DNA of 64,000 nt from Advenella mimigardefordensis DPN7 (GTDB lineage: Bacteria; Pseudomonadota; Gammaproteobacteria; Burkholderiales; Burkholderiaceae_B): the NCBI RefSeq assembly GCF_000521505.1, contig NZ_CP003915.1, positions 1,984,001-2,048,000 of the forward strand, in the 5' to 3' direction. The first letter of the stretch is position 1; each line of letters opens with the position of its first letter. Under the pieces are notes generated by a model. The model was not told the DNA's origin. It did not search any database and saw nothing but the letters and a program-made list of their open reading frames with translations. Below, one piece after another: positions 51,543 to 63,961 of the stretch. The translations under genes were made by a program, and so were the position numbers.

Positions 51543-54383
51543 CTACTGTAGTTTCGCCTGCTGACCGCGAATGCCTTCCAGGCGTTCGGTGAACTGAGCC
51601 AGGCGCTCTTTTTCCTGCTCGATGACATGACCCGGCGCGCGCGCAACAAAGCCCTCGTTGGAGAGTTTGCCCTGGGCCTTGGCAATTTCTCCTTCCAGTC
51701 GCTGGGCCTCTTTGGCCAGTCGCGCCAGTTCCGCTTCCTTGTCAATTTCCACATTGAGCATCAGGCGGGTGTTGTCCAGGATTTGTACCGGCGCACCCAG
51801 GTCGGGCAACAGTTCAACGACCTGCACCTCGCCGAGTTTGGCCAGGGCCATCAGGTAGGGCGCATGCAGATTAAGCATGTCGGCGTCGCCTTCGGCGAAC
51901 AGCGGTACCTTCTGTGCCGGTGACAGGTTCATTTCGCCGCGCAGCGCCCGGATGGCTTCTACCTGCGCCTTAAGTGTAGCAACCTGGGTTTCGGCAGCTT
52001 CATCAATCAACTCGCTGTTGGCCAGGGGGTAGGGCTGAACGCTGATGCTGGCTGTCGCGCCCGCCGCTTTTTTACCAGCCACTGTTGCCACTTTTTGCCA
52101 TAGCGCTTCTGTAATAAACGGAATGATGGGATGGGCCATGCGCAAAATGGCTTCCAGCACCCGGATCAGGGTACGGCGCGTGCCGTTTTGTTGCGCCTGA
52201 TGGCCGCGCTGGATCTGGACCTTGGCCAGTTCAACATACCAGTCGCAGTATTCGTCCCAGACAAACCGATATATTGCATTTGCAATCATGTCGAAGCGGT
52301 ATTCATTAAACCCTTTCTGGATATCCTGCAGCGTTTGCTGCAGACGGCTGGTGATCCAGCGATCGGCGAAGGACAGCTCGTTGTCTTCCTGCGTGACTGC
52401 CGCAGCGTCGGGCACGTTCATCAGCACAAAGCGACTGGCATTCCACAGCTTGTTGCAGAAATTGCGGTAGCCTTCGCAGCGCTTCAGGTCAAAGTTCATG
52501 TTGCGGCCCAGCGTGGCGTAGGCCGACATGGTAAAGCGCAGGGCGTCGGCGCCGTAAGAGGCAATGCCATCAGGAAAGGCCTTGCGGGTATCCTTTTCAA
52601 TCTTGCCGGCCTGTTTCGGGTTCATGAGGCCCGAAGTGCGTTTGGCAACAAGCGTGTCCAGGTCAACGCCGTCGATCAGATCCACCGGATCCAGCGTGTT
52701 GCCCTTGGATTTGCTCATTTTCTGGCCGTAGGCATCCAGAATCAGCCCGTGCACGTATACGTGACGGAAAGGGACCTGGCCGGTCAGGTGCATGCTCATC
52801 ATGATCATGCGCGCGACCCAGAAAAAGATGATGTCAAAGCCGGTCACCAGCACGTTGGATGGCATATAGCGTTTGAAATCTTCTGTTTCGGCCGGCCAGC
52901 CCATGGTGGTGAAGGGCACCAGAGCAGCTGAAAACCAGGTATCCAGCACATCGTCGTCGCGACGCAGCGGCCCGGTTACGCCGGCTTTTTTAGCCTTGAT
53001 CTGCGCTTCTTCTTCTGTGCGTGCAACGAAAATCTGACCGTCTTCTGCGTACCAGGCCGGAATCTGATGACCCCACCACAACTGCCGGGAAATACACCAG
53101 TCCTGGATGTTTTCCAGCCACTGGTTATAGGTATTGCTCCAGTTTTCCGGGAAAAAGCGTACTTCGCCGTCACGTACCACGTCCAGTGCGACCTGGGTAA
53201 TGCTTTTGCCCGGATTGTATGTGCCTTCGGGGGCAGGCTTGCTCATGGCGACAAACCACTGATCGGTCAGCATGGGTTCAATGACCGATTTGGTCCGGTC
53301 GCCCCGCGGCACCATGAGTTTGTGCGGCTTGATGCTCTCCATGAACGATTGTTCTTCGAGCTCTGCCACAATCTGCTTGCGCGCTTCGAAGCGGTCCAGG
53401 CCCTGGAACCTCGCAGGGGCGTCTTCGCTGATTTTGGCGTCCAGCGTCAGAATGCTGATCATGTCCAGCTGATGGCGCTGGCCCACGGCATAGTCATTGA
53501 AATCGTGCGCAGGCGTGACTTTTACGACGCCGGTACCGAATTCACGGTCAACATAGTCGTCGGCAATGATCGGGATGTCGCGATCGCACAGAGGCAGGCG
53601 TACTGATTTGCCGATCAGATGGCTGTAGCGCTCGTCTTCGGGATGAACCATAACGGCCACGTCGCCCAGCATGGTTTCGGGACGGGTGGTGGCTACAACC
53701 AGATATTCCAGTCCGTTTACCGGTTCGGTAAGCGGATAGCGAATATGCCACAGAAAACCATCTTCTTCCTGGCTTTCCACTTCCAGGTCGGAAACGGCGG
53801 TACCCAGTATCGGATCCCAGTTGACCAGTCGTTTGCCACGGTAAATCAGACCCTGCTCGTGCAGGCGGACAAAGGTTTCAACCACGCCAAGGGACATCTG
53901 GCTGTCCATGGTGAAATATTCACGCGGCCAGTCTGCCGAGGCGCCCAGACGGCGTACCTGGGCGGTAATGGTGTTGCCCGATTGTTCCTTCCATTCCCAG
54001 ACGCGCTTGATAAAGGCTTCGCGGCCCAGGTCGTGCCGCGTGGTTTTCTGGGCATCCAGCTGGCGTTCAACCACAATTTGCGTAGCGATGCCGGCATGGT
54101 CTGTGCCAGGCACCAGCACGGTGTCACAGCCCAGCATGCGATGGTAGCGGGTCAGGCCATCCATGATGGTGTGATTGAAGGCATGCCCCATATGGAGCGT
54201 GCCGGTTACATTTGGCGGCGGAAACTGGATGGTATAGGGTTCGCCACTTTCCGGTGCGTTGGTGGACGTGTGACGGCCGGCCCGAAAGACGCCCATGCGT
54301 TCCCATTCCTGGTACCAGGTGCGTTCAAGCTCCTTGGGTTCAAAACTTTTGGGCAATTCATCGGGGGCAGGTGTTTGAGTCAT
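51543..54383 (-). CDS. valS: Valyl-tRNA synthetase
   Basis: This 946-residue class Ia tRNA synthetase is full length. The HIGH motif is [12 protein letters not shown] near residue 65 and the KMSKS motif is [14 protein letters not shown] near 555. The editing domain (CP1) lies between them and a C-terminal coiled coil ([20 protein letters not shown]) ends the protein, as in bacterial ValS. Essential for translation. It is divergent from ndk across 180 bp. No ribosome-binding site is clear. Confidence 0.97.
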   Translation of the reverse strand: MTQTPAPDELPKSFEPKELERTWYQEWERMGVFRAGRHTSTNAPESGEPYTIQFPPPNVTGTLHMGHAFNHTIMDGLTRYHRMLGCDTVLVPGTDHAGIATQIVVERQLDAQKTTRHDLGREAFIKRVWEWKEQSGNTITAQVRRLGASADWPREYFTMDSQMSLGVVETFVRLHEQGLIYRGKRLVNWDPILGTAVSDLEVESQEEDGFLWHIRYPLTEPVNGLEYLVVATTRPETMLGDVAVMVHPEDERYSHLIGKSVRLPLCDRDIPIIADDYVDREFGTGVVKVTPAHDFNDYAVGQRHQLDMISILTLDAKISEDAPARFQGLDRFEARKQIVAELEEQSFMESIKPHKLMVPRGDRTKSVIEPMLTDQWFVAMSKPAPEGTYNPGKSITQVALDVVRDGEVRFFPENWSNTYNQWLENIQDWCISRQLWWGHQIPAWYAEDGQIFVARTEEEAQIKAKKAGVTGPLRRDDDVLDTWFSAALVPFTTMGWPAETEDFKRYMPSNVLVTGFDIIFFWVARMIMMSMHLTGQVPFRHVYVHGLILDAYGQKMSKSKGNTLDPVDLIDGVDLDTLVAKRTSGLMNPKQAGKIEKDTRKAFPDGIASYGADALRFTMSAYATLGRNMNFDLKRCEGYRNFCNKLWNASRFVLMNVPDAAAVTQEDNELSFADRWITSRLQQTLQDIQKGFNEYRFDMIANAIYRFVWDEYCDWYVELAKVQIQRGHQAQQNGTRRTLIRVLEAILRMAHPIIPFITEALWQKVATVAGKKAAGATASISVQPYPLANSELIDEAAETQVATLKAQVEAIRALRGEMNLSPAQKVPLFAEGDADMLNLHAPYLMALAKLGEVQVVELLPDLGAPVQILDNTRLMLNVEIDKEAELARLAKEAQRLEGEIAKAQGKLSNEGFVARAPGHVIEQEKERLAQFTERLEGIRGQQAKLQ

Positions 54384-54563
54384 AGTATCAACAGTGGATG
54401 GGCTGGCGGTTTATGGCCGTCAGGCCCAAAGTCAGCAAAATGGTGAGTCTTTATCGAAAACCCTTATTTTAAGGTGTAGTGCCGTAATTTTGCATGTTAA
54501 AATGGCGAGTTAGTTAAAACTTCGTTGAAGTAATTGTTTTCATTGAATATTTGGAGTAATTAA

Positions 54564-54971
54564 ATGGCTGTTGAACGTACGCTCTCTATCATCAAACCCG
54601 ATGCTGTTGCCAAAAATGTGATTGGTGAAATTATTTCCCGCTTTGAAAAAGCCGGCCTTAAAGTGGTTGAAGCCCGCATGCAGCAACTGAGCCAGGCCGA
54701 AGCCGAAGGCTTTTACGCCGTTCACAAAGAGCGTCCTTTTTTCAACGATCTGGTCAAATTCATGATTTCCGGTCCTGTCTTTATTCAGGTTCTGGAGGGT
54801 GAAAACGCCATCGCTAAAAACCGCGAGCTCATGGGCGCTACCGATCCCAAGAAAGCCGACGCCGGTACCATTCGCGCCGACTTCGCCGACAGCATCGATG
54901 CCAACGCAGTACACGGCTCCGACGCTGCTGAAACAGCAGCCAACGAAATTGCTTACTTCTTCAGCAAGTAA
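54564..54971 (+). CDS. ndk: Nucleoside diphosphate kinase
   Basis: This 135-residue enzyme exchanges the terminal phosphate between NTPs and NDPs. [15 protein letters not shown] opens the protein, and the phospho-acceptor histidine is in [14 protein letters not shown] precedes the start. First gene of the conserved run to hfq. Confidence 0.97.
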   Translation: MAVERTLSIIKPDAVAKNVIGEIISRFEKAGLKVVEARMQQLSQAEAEGFYAVHKERPFFNDLVKFMISGPVFIQVLEGENAIAKNRELMGATDPKKADAGTIRADFADSIDANAVHGSDAAETAANEIAYFFSK

Positions 54972-55014
54972 GCGGCTCGCTGAAAACGTGCTTCACATTC
55001 CGCAAAAGGCTGCT

Positions 55015-56193
55015 ATGACCACTACCGATCAACGCATCAATCTTCTGGGAGTCGAGTCCAATTCGCTCGTCAGGCAGGTGGGTGCCTGGGGTAACAAGCC
55101 TTTTCGCGCGAAACAATTGCTGCGCTGGGTACACCAGCGCGGCATTGCCGATTTTGACCAGATGACAGACCTGGCCAAGGGCTTTCGCAGTACGCTGACA
55201 GAAAACTGCACGCTGCAAACGCCACCGGTGATTACCCAGAAAGTGTCTACCGACGGCACCCGCAAGTGGCTGTTCGATGTAGGCAACAATAATGCTGTCG
55301 AAACCGTATTTATTCCGGAAGATGACAGGGGAACCCTGTGCATTTCCAGTCAGGCCGGTTGTACCGTGGCCTGCCGTTTCTGCTCTACCGGACACCAGGG
55401 ATTCAACCGAAACCTCACCACGGCAGAAATCGTGGGTCAATTGTGGCAAGCCCGTCACGATATCATGCAGGATATGCCTGCTGCCCGTTTAGCCGCTGCA
55501 GGAGAGGGCGCCACGTCTGCCGCGACTCATGAGCAGGACCTGCGCGTCATCAGCAACGTGGTTATGATGGGCATGGGCGAACCGCTGCTGAATTATGATC
55601 AGTTGCTGCCTGCCTTGCAGCTGATGCTCGACGACAATGCCTATGGGCTGTCGCGCCGGCGCGTGACGGTCTCCACATCGGGTGTTGTCCCGTTTATGGA
55701 TCGTCTGGCACACGATTGCCCGGTTGCGTTGGCCGTGTCGCTGCATGCGCCGAATGATGCCTTGCGCGATCAGCTGGTTCCGCTCAATCGCAAGTATCCG
55801 CTGGCCGAGCTTATTGCCGCCTGTAATCGCTACCTTGAGCGTGCACCGCGTGATTTCATCACATTCGAATATGTCATGCTCGATGGTGTGAATGATTCGG
55901 ATGAACATGCCCGGCAATTGGTTGAAATTACACGCCAGGTCAAGTGCAAGCTGAATCTGATCCCGTTCAATCCGTTTCCGGAGTCGGGGCTGGGTCGCTC
56001 CAGCAATGCACGCATACGCCAGTTTTCCAGCTTGCTGGTGGATCAGGGCGTGATTACCACTGTGCGCAAAACCCGAGGCGAAGATATTGATGCCGCCTGT
56101 GGCCAGCTCGCGGGCGACGTTAAAGACCGTACCCGCATCAGCGAACGCATGCAGGCCTTCAAATCCATTCCTATTACCGAGATTTCTTCATGA
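55015..56193 (+). CDS. rlmN: Dual-specificity RNA methyltransferase RlmN
   Basis: This 392-residue radical-SAM enzyme methylates C2 of A2503 in 23S rRNA and A37 in some tRNAs. The cluster cysteines Cys116, Cys120 and Cys123 are in CTVACRFC. Other marks are [11 protein letters not shown], the SAM-binding VSTSGVVP and [10 protein letters not shown] 55015 gives the known [16 protein letters not shown] start; the open frame extends upstream through ndk as a shadow. A short Thr/Ala insert lies near residues 165-180. It overlaps rodZ by four bases. Confidence 0.95.
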   Translation: MTTTDQRINLLGVESNSLVRQVGAWGNKPFRAKQLLRWVHQRGIADFDQMTDLAKGFRSTLTENCTLQTPPVITQKVSTDGTRKWLFDVGNNNAVETVFIPEDDRGTLCISSQAGCTVACRFCSTGHQGFNRNLTTAEIVGQLWQARHDIMQDMPAARLAAAGEGATSAATHEQDLRVISNVVMMGMGEPLLNYDQLLPALQLMLDDNAYGLSRRRVTVSTSGVVPFMDRLAHDCPVALAVSLHAPNDALRDQLVPLNRKYPLAELIAACNRYLERAPRDFITFEYVMLDGVNDSDEHARQLVEITRQVKCKLNLIPFNPFPESGLGRSSNARIRQFSSLLVDQGVITTVRKTRGEDIDAACGQLAGDVKDRTRISERMQAFKSIPITEISS

Positions 56194-56714
56194 CCATTGA
56201 AACAGATATCGCCGCTGATACCCCCCGTGAAGAGCCCGCCTCCGTGCAATCGCTGGGCCAGACGCTCGCGACACTGAGGGCTGCCCGCGGCCTTACGCTG
56301 GCCGAAATCTCCAATCGCATCAAATTTTCTGAGACGCAGCTGCGCGCACTGGAAAGTCAGAATTGGGCGTCATTGCCTACCGGTTTTATGTTGCGTGGCA
56401 TGGTCAGGAAATATGCGCAGGTCGTTGAGGCAGACGAACAGCCATTGTTGCAGTTGCTGGGCCAGCAGCCCGGCATCGAGCGTGGTCAGTCGGCTGTTCC
56501 TGCTTCTGCAGCAGGCACCAATATCAACCTGAAACGCAGCACCGATTATGAAATCCGGGACAGTTATTCCCGCTCCGGTCGCTCCAGTGGCACCGGATTG
56601 TGGCTGTTTGTTATTCTGCTTGTACTGGTTGTGATTGCCGTTTACGGCTTTACCCGGGGCTGGTACACCCTGCAGGATCTCGGGCTGGAAAGCCTGCAGC
56701 ACTGGTTTGAATAA
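56190..56714 (+). CDS. Short RodZ-like protein (HTH plus single membrane helix)
   Basis: This 174-residue protein has a Cro/C1-type HTH ([34 protein letters not shown]) near residues 25-60, a linker, and one membrane helix near residues 133-152. RodZ, which links MreB to the elongation machinery, has this topology but normally carries a periplasmic domain of over 100 residues; here only about 22 residues remain after the helix. The rlmN-rodZ-ispG position fits RodZ. It may be a reduced form that keeps only the MreB-binding part. Confidence 0.78.
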   Translation: MTIETDIAADTPREEPASVQSLGQTLATLRAARGLTLAEISNRIKFSETQLRALESQNWASLPTGFMLRGMVRKYAQVVEADEQPLLQLLGQQPGIERGQSAVPASAAGTNINLKRSTDYEIRDSYSRSGRSSGTGLWLFVILLVLVVIAVYGFTRGWYTLQDLGLESLQHWFE

Positions 56715-56796
56715 CTGCCTCAATGGTGTCGCTGTTGTCGCTGCAGTGCGCTGACCCGACTTCGGCCATACCACTCTGTTTAAGACTGACACTACC

Positions 56797-58098
56797 ATGA
56801 GCATCGTTGAACAATCGCCGTTTCCCATTGGCCAGCTGAACCGCCGTTCCACACGCGGGGCGCGTGTCGTGTGGGGCGACAAGCAGGTCCGGATCGGCGG
56901 TGGTGCGCCGGTCGTGGTGCAATCCATGACCAATACGGATACAGCTGATCCGATCGCCACGGCCATACAGGTCAAAGAGCTGGCGCAGGCGGGTTCCGAG
57001 CTGGTTCGTATCACCGTCAATACCCCCGAAGCGGCAAAAGAGGTGCCGGCGATTCGTGAACAACTGGATCGCATGGGCGTCGCCGTTCCGCTGGTGGGTG
57101 ATTTCCATTACAACGGACACAAGCTGCTGACCCAGTTTCCGGAATGCGCGCAGGCACTGTCCAAATACCGGATCAACCCGGGCAATATGGGTGGAGGCAA
57201 AAAGCGCGACGATAATTTCGCGCAAATGATCGAAGTGGCCTGCCGCTATGAAAAGCCGGTACGCATCGGCGTTAACTGGGGCAGTCTGGATCATGAGCTG
57301 ATGGCGCGCATGATGGACGACAACAATCGGCGCAGCGTACCCTGGGATGCTTCTGCCGTGATGCGCGAAGCGCTGGTGGTGTCTGCTATCACCAATGCGG
57401 CACGTGCCGAAGAGCTGGGTCTGGCCGGAGACGCCATTATCCTGTCCTGTAAGGTAAGTCACGTACAGGATCTGATTTCGGTTTACCGGAACCTGTCTGC
57501 CCGTTGTGATTATCCATTGCACTTGGGTTTAACCGAAGCCGGCATGGGCAGCAAGGGCATTGTGGCCTCAACGGCTGCGCTGTCTGTACTGCTTCAGGAA
57601 GGGATCGGTGATACGATCCGTATTTCCTTAACGCCTGAACCAGGCGGGGATCGCACCCGCGAAGTGATCGTGGCGCAGGAAATACTGCAGACCATGGGCT
57701 TGCGGGCGTTTACACCCATGGTGGTGGCATGTCCCGGCTGTGGTCGCACCAGCAGCACCTATTTTCAGGAACTGGCTGACAGCATTCAGGCATACCTGCG
57801 TCGGCAAATGCCGGTGTGGAAGGCGCAATACCCTGGTGTTGAAACCATGAACGTTGCGGTTATGGGCTGTGTCGTGAACGGGCCTGGCGAAAGTCGTCAT
57901 GCTGATATCGGCATTAGCTTGCCGGGTACGGGTGAGGTACCTTCTGCGCCGGTGTTTATTGACGGGGAACGTAGCGTCACCCTGAAGGGCGATACGATTG
58001 CCGAGGAGTTTCAGGAAATCGTGCGCAATTACGTTCACCGGCGTTACGGCGTACAGGGTTCGGGTGTAGCCGGACAGAACAGCAATAATTTGAACTGA
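56797..58098 (+). CDS. ispG: 4-hydroxy-3-methylbut-2-enyl diphosphate synthase (flavodoxin)
   Basis: This 433-residue 4Fe-4S enzyme of the MEP isoprenoid route makes HMBPP from methylerythritol cyclodiphosphate. Cluster cysteines are in [11 protein letters not shown] and [10 protein letters not shown]. The TIM-barrel part begins [11 protein letters not shown] and contains NPGNMGGG. Length matches the beta-proteobacterial form with an insert. It lies between rodZ and hisS. Confidence 0.96.
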   Translation: MSIVEQSPFPIGQLNRRSTRGARVVWGDKQVRIGGGAPVVVQSMTNTDTADPIATAIQVKELAQAGSELVRITVNTPEAAKEVPAIREQLDRMGVAVPLVGDFHYNGHKLLTQFPECAQALSKYRINPGNMGGGKKRDDNFAQMIEVACRYEKPVRIGVNWGSLDHELMARMMDDNNRRSVPWDASAVMREALVVSAITNAARAEELGLAGDAIILSCKVSHVQDLISVYRNLSARCDYPLHLGLTEAGMGSKGIVASTAALSVLLQEGIGDTIRISLTPEPGGDRTREVIVAQEILQTMGLRAFTPMVVACPGCGRTSSTYFQELADSIQAYLRRQMPVWKAQYPGVETMNVAVMGCVVNGPGESRHADIGISLPGTGEVPSAPVFIDGERSVTLKGDTIAEEFQEIVRNYVHRRYGVQGSGVAGQNSNNLN

Positions 58099-58112
58099 TA
58101 AGAGTAACTATT

Positions 58113-59420
58113 TTGAGTAACACAACTGCATTCCAGAAGGTCACGGCTTTACGCGGAATGAACGATATCCTGCCGGGTGAGTCGGCCCAGTGGGAAGCGC
58201 TGGAAGCCATGCTCCGGCAGTGGCTGAGCTTGTATGGCTATCAGAACGTTCGTACCCCTGTGCTGGAACAAACACGTTTGTTTGCGCGTGGTATTGGCGA
58301 GGTGACCGATATTGTAGAGAAGGAAATGTATACCTTCAGCATGTCGGCTGACCGGCAGGAACTGATGACCATGCGCCCGGAATTTACTGCCGGTATTGTG
58401 CGCGCCGCGATTGAGCACAATATGCTGTATGACCGTGCGCAACGCCTGTATACCATGGGGCCGGTATTTCGCCATGAACGGCCACAGAAAGGGCGCTATC
58501 GCCAGTTTCACCAGATTTCGGTCGAGGCGCTGGGTTTTCCCGGTCCCGATGTTGACGCCGAGCAAATCATCATGCTGGCGCGCCTGTGGAAGCAATTGGG
58601 TATCAATGATATTCGCCTGGAACTCAATTCGCTTGGGCAACTGGAAGAAAGACGGGCGCACCGGGAAGCGCTGATCGCACATCTGGAAAAGCACAAGGAT
58701 ATTCTGGATGCCGACGGGCAGCGCCGCATGTACAGCAACCCCTTGCGCGTACTTGACACCAAAAACCCGGCGATGCAGCAAATGGCCAACGAGGCGCCCA
58801 AGCTGTTTGATTTCCTGGGCACTGAATCCAAAGCGCACTTTGATGCTATCTGCCAGCGACTGGACGATGCCGGTATTGGCTATACATTGAATCCACGACT
58901 GGTGCGTGGACTGGACTATTACAATCTGACTGTTTTTGAATGGGTCACCGACAGACTGGGCGCCCAGGGCACCGTCTGCGGGGGCGGGCGCTATGATGGC
59001 CTGTTTGAGCTGCTGGGTGGTAAAACGGCGCCGGCTATCGGCTTTGCCATCGGGCTGGAACGACTACTGGCATTGTGGCAGGATGTTGCGAAAGTGCAGA
59101 CGGCGGCCGAATGTGATGTATATTTCGTCCATAGCGATGCGCAATCGGCCCGAGCCGCTGCAACCCTGGCTGAAGCGGCCAGAAATCTTGGTGTGCGCTG
59201 TATTGTGCATCCTGGTTCTGCCTCGTTTAAATCGCAGTTTAAACGTGCCGATGCCAGCGGTGCGCGCCTGGCAGTGATTTTGGGGGAAAGTGAAATGGCT
59301 GAGGGTAAGGCATCCGTGAAGTTTTTGCGTGCCGATGCCCAGGGCGCAACCGCGGCGCAATTTAGCGTAGCGCAAAGCGAACTGGCGACTGCATTGACGG
59401 GTAAGCTGCAGGATCAGTAA
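58113..59420 (+). CDS. hisS: Histidyl-tRNA synthetase
   Basis: This 435-residue class II synthetase has motif 1 near [16 protein letters not shown], motif 2 as [20 protein letters not shown] and the His-specific [13 protein letters not shown]. The start is TTG 58113: no ATG lies between the upstream stop and the [12 protein letters not shown] block, and AAGAG is eight bases before it. The C-terminal anticodon domain is complete. Confidence 0.95.
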   Translation: MSNTTAFQKVTALRGMNDILPGESAQWEALEAMLRQWLSLYGYQNVRTPVLEQTRLFARGIGEVTDIVEKEMYTFSMSADRQELMTMRPEFTAGIVRAAIEHNMLYDRAQRLYTMGPVFRHERPQKGRYRQFHQISVEALGFPGPDVDAEQIIMLARLWKQLGINDIRLELNSLGQLEERRAHREALIAHLEKHKDILDADGQRRMYSNPLRVLDTKNPAMQQMANEAPKLFDFLGTESKAHFDAICQRLDDAGIGYTLNPRLVRGLDYYNLTVFEWVTDRLGAQGTVCGGGRYDGLFELLGGKTAPAIGFAIGLERLLALWQDVAKVQTAAECDVYFVHSDAQSARAAATLAEAARNLGVRCIVHPGSASFKSQFKRADASGARLAVILGESEMAEGKASVKFLRADAQGATAAQFSVAQSELATALTGKLQDQ

Positions 59421-59494
59421 ATAATTAACAATCAACAGCAGGCACTATTGCTTGCTGATCTGTTTGAAAAATCTGTAAAGGATAGTTGAAGAAT

Positions 59495-60136
59495 ATGGCT
59501 TTTGACCTCGAAGAACAGGAAAAGATCGACACGCTAAAGGGGTGGTGGGACCGTTTTGGGAACACCATTTTGACCGCTTTGATTGTCGTCATGCTGGGCA
59601 TACTGGCGTGGTACGGCTGGAATTGGTACCAATCCTCGCAGGTCAAGCAGGCACTTGGCTATTATGAAATAGTCCAGACGTCTGCCGTGTCTTCCGATGC
59701 AGATAGTCAGGCCAGACTTGAACAGGCAGCGGCCGAACTCAAAAAGAGTTATGGCGATACGGCCTATGCCGCTCGCGGTGCTTTACTGGCAGCCGATTTT
59801 TATATCCGTGGCAGCCACTATGACAAGGCCGAACAGGAACTTGCCTGGCTGGCCGAACACGGCAGTGATTTTCCTGAACTCCTGCCCGTCGCAAAATTGC
59901 GGCTGGCCAGTGTCTATGCAGATCAGAAAAAGTTCGATGAAGCGCTGGCACAATTGAATAATCCGCCCGAAGCGTTCAGCGCGCTCTATGAGGATCGTAA
60001 AGGCGATGTCCTGATTGCCCAGGGCAAGAAGCAGGAGGCCGTTGCAGCATGGAAAGCGGCGCTTTCCAGCACGCAATTGCCACCCGCATTTGTAAACACC
60101 ATTCAATTGAAAATCAGTGCTTTAGGTGGAGAATAA
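59495..60136 (+). CDS. yfgM: YfgM/TPR-type SecYEG ancillary protein
   Basis: This 213-residue protein has an N-terminal cytoplasmic stretch (MAFDLEEQEKIDTLKGWW), one membrane helix near residues 25-42 and periplasmic tetratricopeptide-like repeats. YfgM associates with SecYEG and PpiD. It sits between hisS and bamB, as in E. coli. The start at 59495 gives the conserved N-terminus. The TTG at 59486 is possible but less likely. Confidence 0.9.
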   Translation: MAFDLEEQEKIDTLKGWWDRFGNTILTALIVVMLGILAWYGWNWYQSSQVKQALGYYEIVQTSAVSSDADSQARLEQAAAELKKSYGDTAYAARGALLAADFYIRGSHYDKAEQELAWLAEHGSDFPELLPVAKLRLASVYADQKKFDEALAQLNNPPEAFSALYEDRKGDVLIAQGKKQEAVAAWKAALSSTQLPPAFVNTIQLKISALGGE

Positions 60137-60138
60137 TC

Positions 60139-61296
60139 ATGATGTTTCAACATACGCCTCGTCGTTTTATGAAACTTACGGTGCTGCTGGGCGCGCTGGC
60201 GCTCGGCGGTTGCGGCCTGTTTGACAACCCGTCGCAGTTTGAGCCGGTTGACCTGACCGACTATACCCAGACCACGGTGCCGGCTGCTGCATGGACCACC
60301 TCTATCGGTTCCGGTAGCGGCGTTGGTTTTGCTCCGGCTGTCGCTGGCGACAGCGTCTTTGCCGCGACGCCCGATGGCTCGGTAGCCCGGGTTGCACTGT
60401 CTAATGGCGCCCTGCAGTGGAAAACATCCGTAGGCGATGCCTTATCGGCCGGCGTCGGAACCGATGGCAACATCGCCGTTGTTGCGGCACCTGACGGTAC
60501 GATCACCGCGCTGGATACGGCGGGCAAAAAGTTGTGGACGGCCAAAGCCAGCACACGGGTATCAACGCCACCTGCTGTCGGGCAGGGTGTTGTCGTGGTG
60601 CGGGCCGATGATTATCGTGTTCAGGGTTTCGATGCCGGCAGTGGCGAATTGCTGTGGAATTATCAGCGAACCAATGCGGCGCTGGCGTTGCGTGCGGTTT
60701 CCCGTATGATTATCGACAAGGGTCATGTTCTGGTTGCCGTGCCCAGCGGTCGACTGGTTGCGCTGGACCTGAAAACCGGCAGATTGCAGTGGGATATTCT
60801 GGCTGGCCCTATTCGCGGCGTGACCGATCTTGACAGCGTGACCGATGTGGTTGGCGCACCGGTACTGGTTGGCAACGGCGTGTGCGTCGCCACCTATGAA
60901 GGTAATGCCGGCTGCTACACACCTGGCCAGAATAACGGGCAGGCATTGTGGTCTCAGTCATTCTCCAGTGCGACAGGCCTCACGCTGAACAATAACTCGC
61001 TGTACGCCACCGGCATCCATGGCGAAGTCGTACGCATGGCATTGGGTAACGGGCAGCAGCAATGGCTCAATCAGGTGCTGAAAAACCGCGGCCTGACCAA
61101 TGCGGTGTCCAATGGCAATATTGTTGCTGTCGGGGACTATGAAGGCTATATCCATTATCTGTCTGATGCCGATGGGCATCTGCTTGGCAGATCCGAATTT
61201 GGTGGCGATGCGATGCTATCGCCGCTGACCGCGACCGCCCAGGGTATCCTGGTTCAAACCGGTGCGGGTAATCTTGTTATGCTTGGTGCACGTTGA
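60139..61296 (+). CDS. bamB: Outer membrane protein assembly factor BamB
   Basis: This 385-residue lipoprotein has a signal ending in LALGGCG, the lipid-bearing cysteine being near residue 26. The rest is an eight-bladed beta-propeller with PQQ-like repeats ([51 protein letters not shown]). It is part of the Bam complex that inserts beta-barrel proteins. GGTGGAG precedes the start. The next gene overlaps its stop. Confidence 0.95.
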   Translation: MMFQHTPRRFMKLTVLLGALALGGCGLFDNPSQFEPVDLTDYTQTTVPAAAWTTSIGSGSGVGFAPAVAGDSVFAATPDGSVARVALSNGALQWKTSVGDALSAGVGTDGNIAVVAAPDGTITALDTAGKKLWTAKASTRVSTPPAVGQGVVVVRADDYRVQGFDAGSGELLWNYQRTNAALALRAVSRMIIDKGHVLVAVPSGRLVALDLKTGRLQWDILAGPIRGVTDLDSVTDVVGAPVLVGNGVCVATYEGNAGCYTPGQNNGQALWSQSFSSATGLTLNNNSLYATGIHGEVVRMALGNGQQQWLNQVLKNRGLTNAVSNGNIVAVGDYEGYIHYLSDADGHLLGRSEFGGDAMLSPLTATAQGILVQTGAGNLVMLGAR

Positions 61297-62756
61297 GTAC
61301 TGTTTCCTTTAAGCCCGTGGTATCGCTGGTTGGCCGGCCCAATGTGGGCAAGTCAACCCTGTTTAACCGCCTGACGCGTTCCAGGGCGGCGCTGGTGGCC
61401 GACTATGCCGGCCTTACACGGGATCGGCACTATGGCGAAGGCCGGGTAGGCGATATTCCGTTTCTGGTCGTGGATACCGGCGGCTTCGAGCCCGTGGCGA
61501 AAAGCGGCATCCTGATGGAAATGGCTAGGCAAACCAGCCTGGCCATTTCTGAGTCGGACGTCGTGATCTTCCTGGTGGACGCGCGCGCTGGCGTGAATGC
61601 CCACGATCATGAAATTGCCCGACTGTTGCGCAAAACCCGGGCGCATGTTTTTCTGGCTGTTAATAAGGCTGAGGGCATGAACCATGGCGTTGCTACGGCA
61701 GACTTTCATGAGCTTGGCCTGGGTGAGCCCTATGCGATTTCATCTGCGCATGGCGATGGCGTTGTTGATCTGATTGAGACCGCGCTGGCCGAGGTGCTGG
61801 CAAAGAATCAGCCAGTCGAGCAGCTGGCACACCGTGACGACGAGCAGGCTGATGAAGCGGAACTCTCTGATGAGCAGATCGCCGAGGTGCTGGCGGCGCC
61901 CGACACGGCGGAGGACAAGGCTGAGGCTGAGCCTGAGGAATTTACCGATCATAGACTGAAACTGGCTATTGTGGGTCGCCCCAACGTGGGCAAGTCCACG
62001 CTTATCAATACGCTGCTGGGTGAAGAGCGGGTCATCGCCTTCGATATGCCGGGTACAACGCGTGATGCGATTGAGATTGAATTTGAACGCAATGGTCGTC
62101 TGTACACCCTGATCGATACAGCAGGCTTGCGCAAACGCGGCAAGGTGTTCGAATCTATCGAAAAGTTCTCGGTGATCAAAACATTACAGGCCATTGAAGC
62201 CAGTAATGTGGTCGTGCTCATGCTGGATGCGCAAAGTGAGATTTCCGAACAGGACGCACACATTGCCGGGTTTGTGCTGGAGACCGGCAGGGCGCTGGTA
62301 GTGGCAATCAATAAATGGGACGGGCTGGATCGCGATAAGCGTGACTGGATCGAGCGCGAGTTTGAACGCAAGCTGCGTTTCCTGTCATTTGCAAAAATGC
62401 ATACCATTTCCGCGCTTAAAGGCGGAGGTATTACGCAATTGATGCGTTCGGTACATGAAGCGCATGCTGCCGCGTTTGCCAAATTGTCAACGCCCAAACT
62501 GACCCGAGAACTGCATGCGGCAGTAGAGCAGCAGCAACCCCCGCGCAAGGGCATTTTCCGGCCCAAAATGCGTTATGCGCATCAGGGCGGACAGAATCCG
62601 CCGCTCATTGTCATTCATGGCAATGCGCTGGACGCCATTCCGGAATCATACCGACGTTATCTGGAATCCAGAATGCGTGCAGCATTCAAGCTGGATGGTA
62701 CGCCGTTGCGGATCGAATTCAAGTCTTCGAAAAATCCATACAAAAAAGCAGAGTAA
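61293..62756 (+). CDS. der: Ribosome assembly GTPase Der (EngA)
   Basis: This 487-residue tandem GTPase acts in 50S assembly. First G domain: [12 protein letters not shown] near residue 14, DTGGF, NKAEG. Second: [15 protein letters not shown] near residue 230, [17 protein letters not shown]-like domain follows. The linker between domains is long and acidic (about residues 180-218). Its start is TTG 61293, overlapping the bamB TGA by three bases. Confidence 0.96.
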   Translation: MSTVSFKPVVSLVGRPNVGKSTLFNRLTRSRAALVADYAGLTRDRHYGEGRVGDIPFLVVDTGGFEPVAKSGILMEMARQTSLAISESDVVIFLVDARAGVNAHDHEIARLLRKTRAHVFLAVNKAEGMNHGVATADFHELGLGEPYAISSAHGDGVVDLIETALAEVLAKNQPVEQLAHRDDEQADEAELSDEQIAEVLAAPDTAEDKAEAEPEEFTDHRLKLAIVGRPNVGKSTLINTLLGEERVIAFDMPGTTRDAIEIEFERNGRLYTLIDTAGLRKRGKVFESIEKFSVIKTLQAIEASNVVVLMLDAQSEISEQDAHIAGFVLETGRALVVAINKWDGLDRDKRDWIEREFERKLRFLSFAKMHTISALKGGGITQLMRSVHEAHAAAFAKLSTPKLTRELHAAVEQQQPPRKGIFRPKMRYAHQGGQNPPLIVIHGNALDAIPESYRRYLESRMRAAFKLDGTPLRIEFKSSKNPYKKAE

Positions 62757-62759
62757 AGA

Positions 62760-63833
62760 ATGAGTGCGTACTGGAGTGATTTTGTCAAAACACTGGATCC
62801 CTATGTGCCTGGTGAGCAGCCTAAACAGACGGATCTGATCAAGCTGAACACCAATGAATCGCCCTTTGCGCCGTCACCTGCGGTGCTTGAGGCGATTCGT
62901 CAGGCAACGGCAGATCAGCTGCGGCTTTACCCAAGCCCGGAGAGTGACCGCCTGAGAACGGCAGTGGGCAGGTATTACGATTTGCCTGCAGATCATGTGT
63001 TTCCAGGCAATGGCTCCGACGAAGTGCTGGCGCATTTGTTTTTGAGCCTGTTCCGTCATCGCGGCCAGCAGATTTTGTTTCCGGATATTAGCTACAGTTT
63101 CTATCCGGTGTACTGCCGGCTGTACGATATTGACTATCAAAATGTGCCATTGGCAGATGACTTCAGTGTTCGGCTTCAGGATTATCTGGCGGTGCCGCCC
63201 GAGTCTGTCTGTGCCGTTATTTTCCCCAACCCGAATGCACCCACCGGTATCGCGCTTAAGCGCGCCGAGATCGAGCAACTGCTGATTCAGCGCCCGCAGT
63301 GGGTGATTGCTGTGGATGAGGCCTATGTTGATTTCGGCGCCGAGTCCTGTGTGCCGCTGATCAAAAAGTACAAGAATCTGGTTGTGTTGCAAACGCTTTC
63401 AAAATCGCGCTCGCTGGCCGGCTTGCGGGTCGGCTTTGCACTGGGTCAGCCTGAACTCCTGGAAGGGCTGGTGCGGGTTAAGAACAGTTTTAATTCGTAT
63501 CCGGTTGATCGTCTTGCTGAAGCAGGTGCCATTGCCGCATTTGAAGATCAGGCATACTTCGAACAGACCACGGGTGAGGTGATTGCCACGCGTGATGCAT
63601 TGACCGAGGCATTGCAAAAACTGGGTTTTGTGGTGTTGCCATCGAAAGCAAATTTTGTTTTCATATCGCATCCGCGGCATGACGCGGCGCAGTTGCTAGC
63701 GGCATTGCGTGCCAACGCCATTTTGGTGCGACACTTTCGTCATCCTCGTATATCTTCATTTCTACGTGTTACGATTGGCACAAAAAAACAGTGCGAAACA
63801 CTCATTAAGTCATTGTCTGAAATAGTATCTTAA
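62760..63833 (+). CDS. hisC: Histidinol-phosphate aminotransferase
   Basis: This 357-residue PLP aminotransferase of histidine synthesis shows [41 protein letters not shown] and the PLP lysine in [15 protein letters not shown]. It follows der after three bases and precedes hfq, an unusual insertion in the der-hfq neighbourhood and far from other his genes (not in this window). A role in aromatic transamination besides histidine is possible. Confidence 0.9.
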   Translation: MSAYWSDFVKTLDPYVPGEQPKQTDLIKLNTNESPFAPSPAVLEAIRQATADQLRLYPSPESDRLRTAVGRYYDLPADHVFPGNGSDEVLAHLFLSLFRHRGQQILFPDISYSFYPVYCRLYDIDYQNVPLADDFSVRLQDYLAVPPESVCAVIFPNPNAPTGIALKRAEIEQLLIQRPQWVIAVDEAYVDFGAESCVPLIKKYKNLVVLQTLSKSRSLAGLRVGFALGQPELLEGLVRVKNSFNSYPVDRLAEAGAIAAFEDQAYFEQTTGEVIATRDALTEALQKLGFVVLPSKANFVFISHPRHDAAQLLAALRANAILVRHFRHPRISSFLRVTIGTKKQCETLIKSLSEIVS

Positions 63834-63961
63834 TCTAATATAGCAAATTGCTGCTTTTTTTCTGATTGATCCTGTGTTGTCTTTTGTGGCTGATCAGTAA
63901 TCAGGTGAATCAGTAAAGTCGTTTTCAGTTGTAAACCCAAATAACATATGGAGCCTAGCCA

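Noticed and set aside
63842..63862. Possible terminator after hisC
   Set aside because: The stem is only four base pairs although seven T residues follow; too weak to call as a separate feature.
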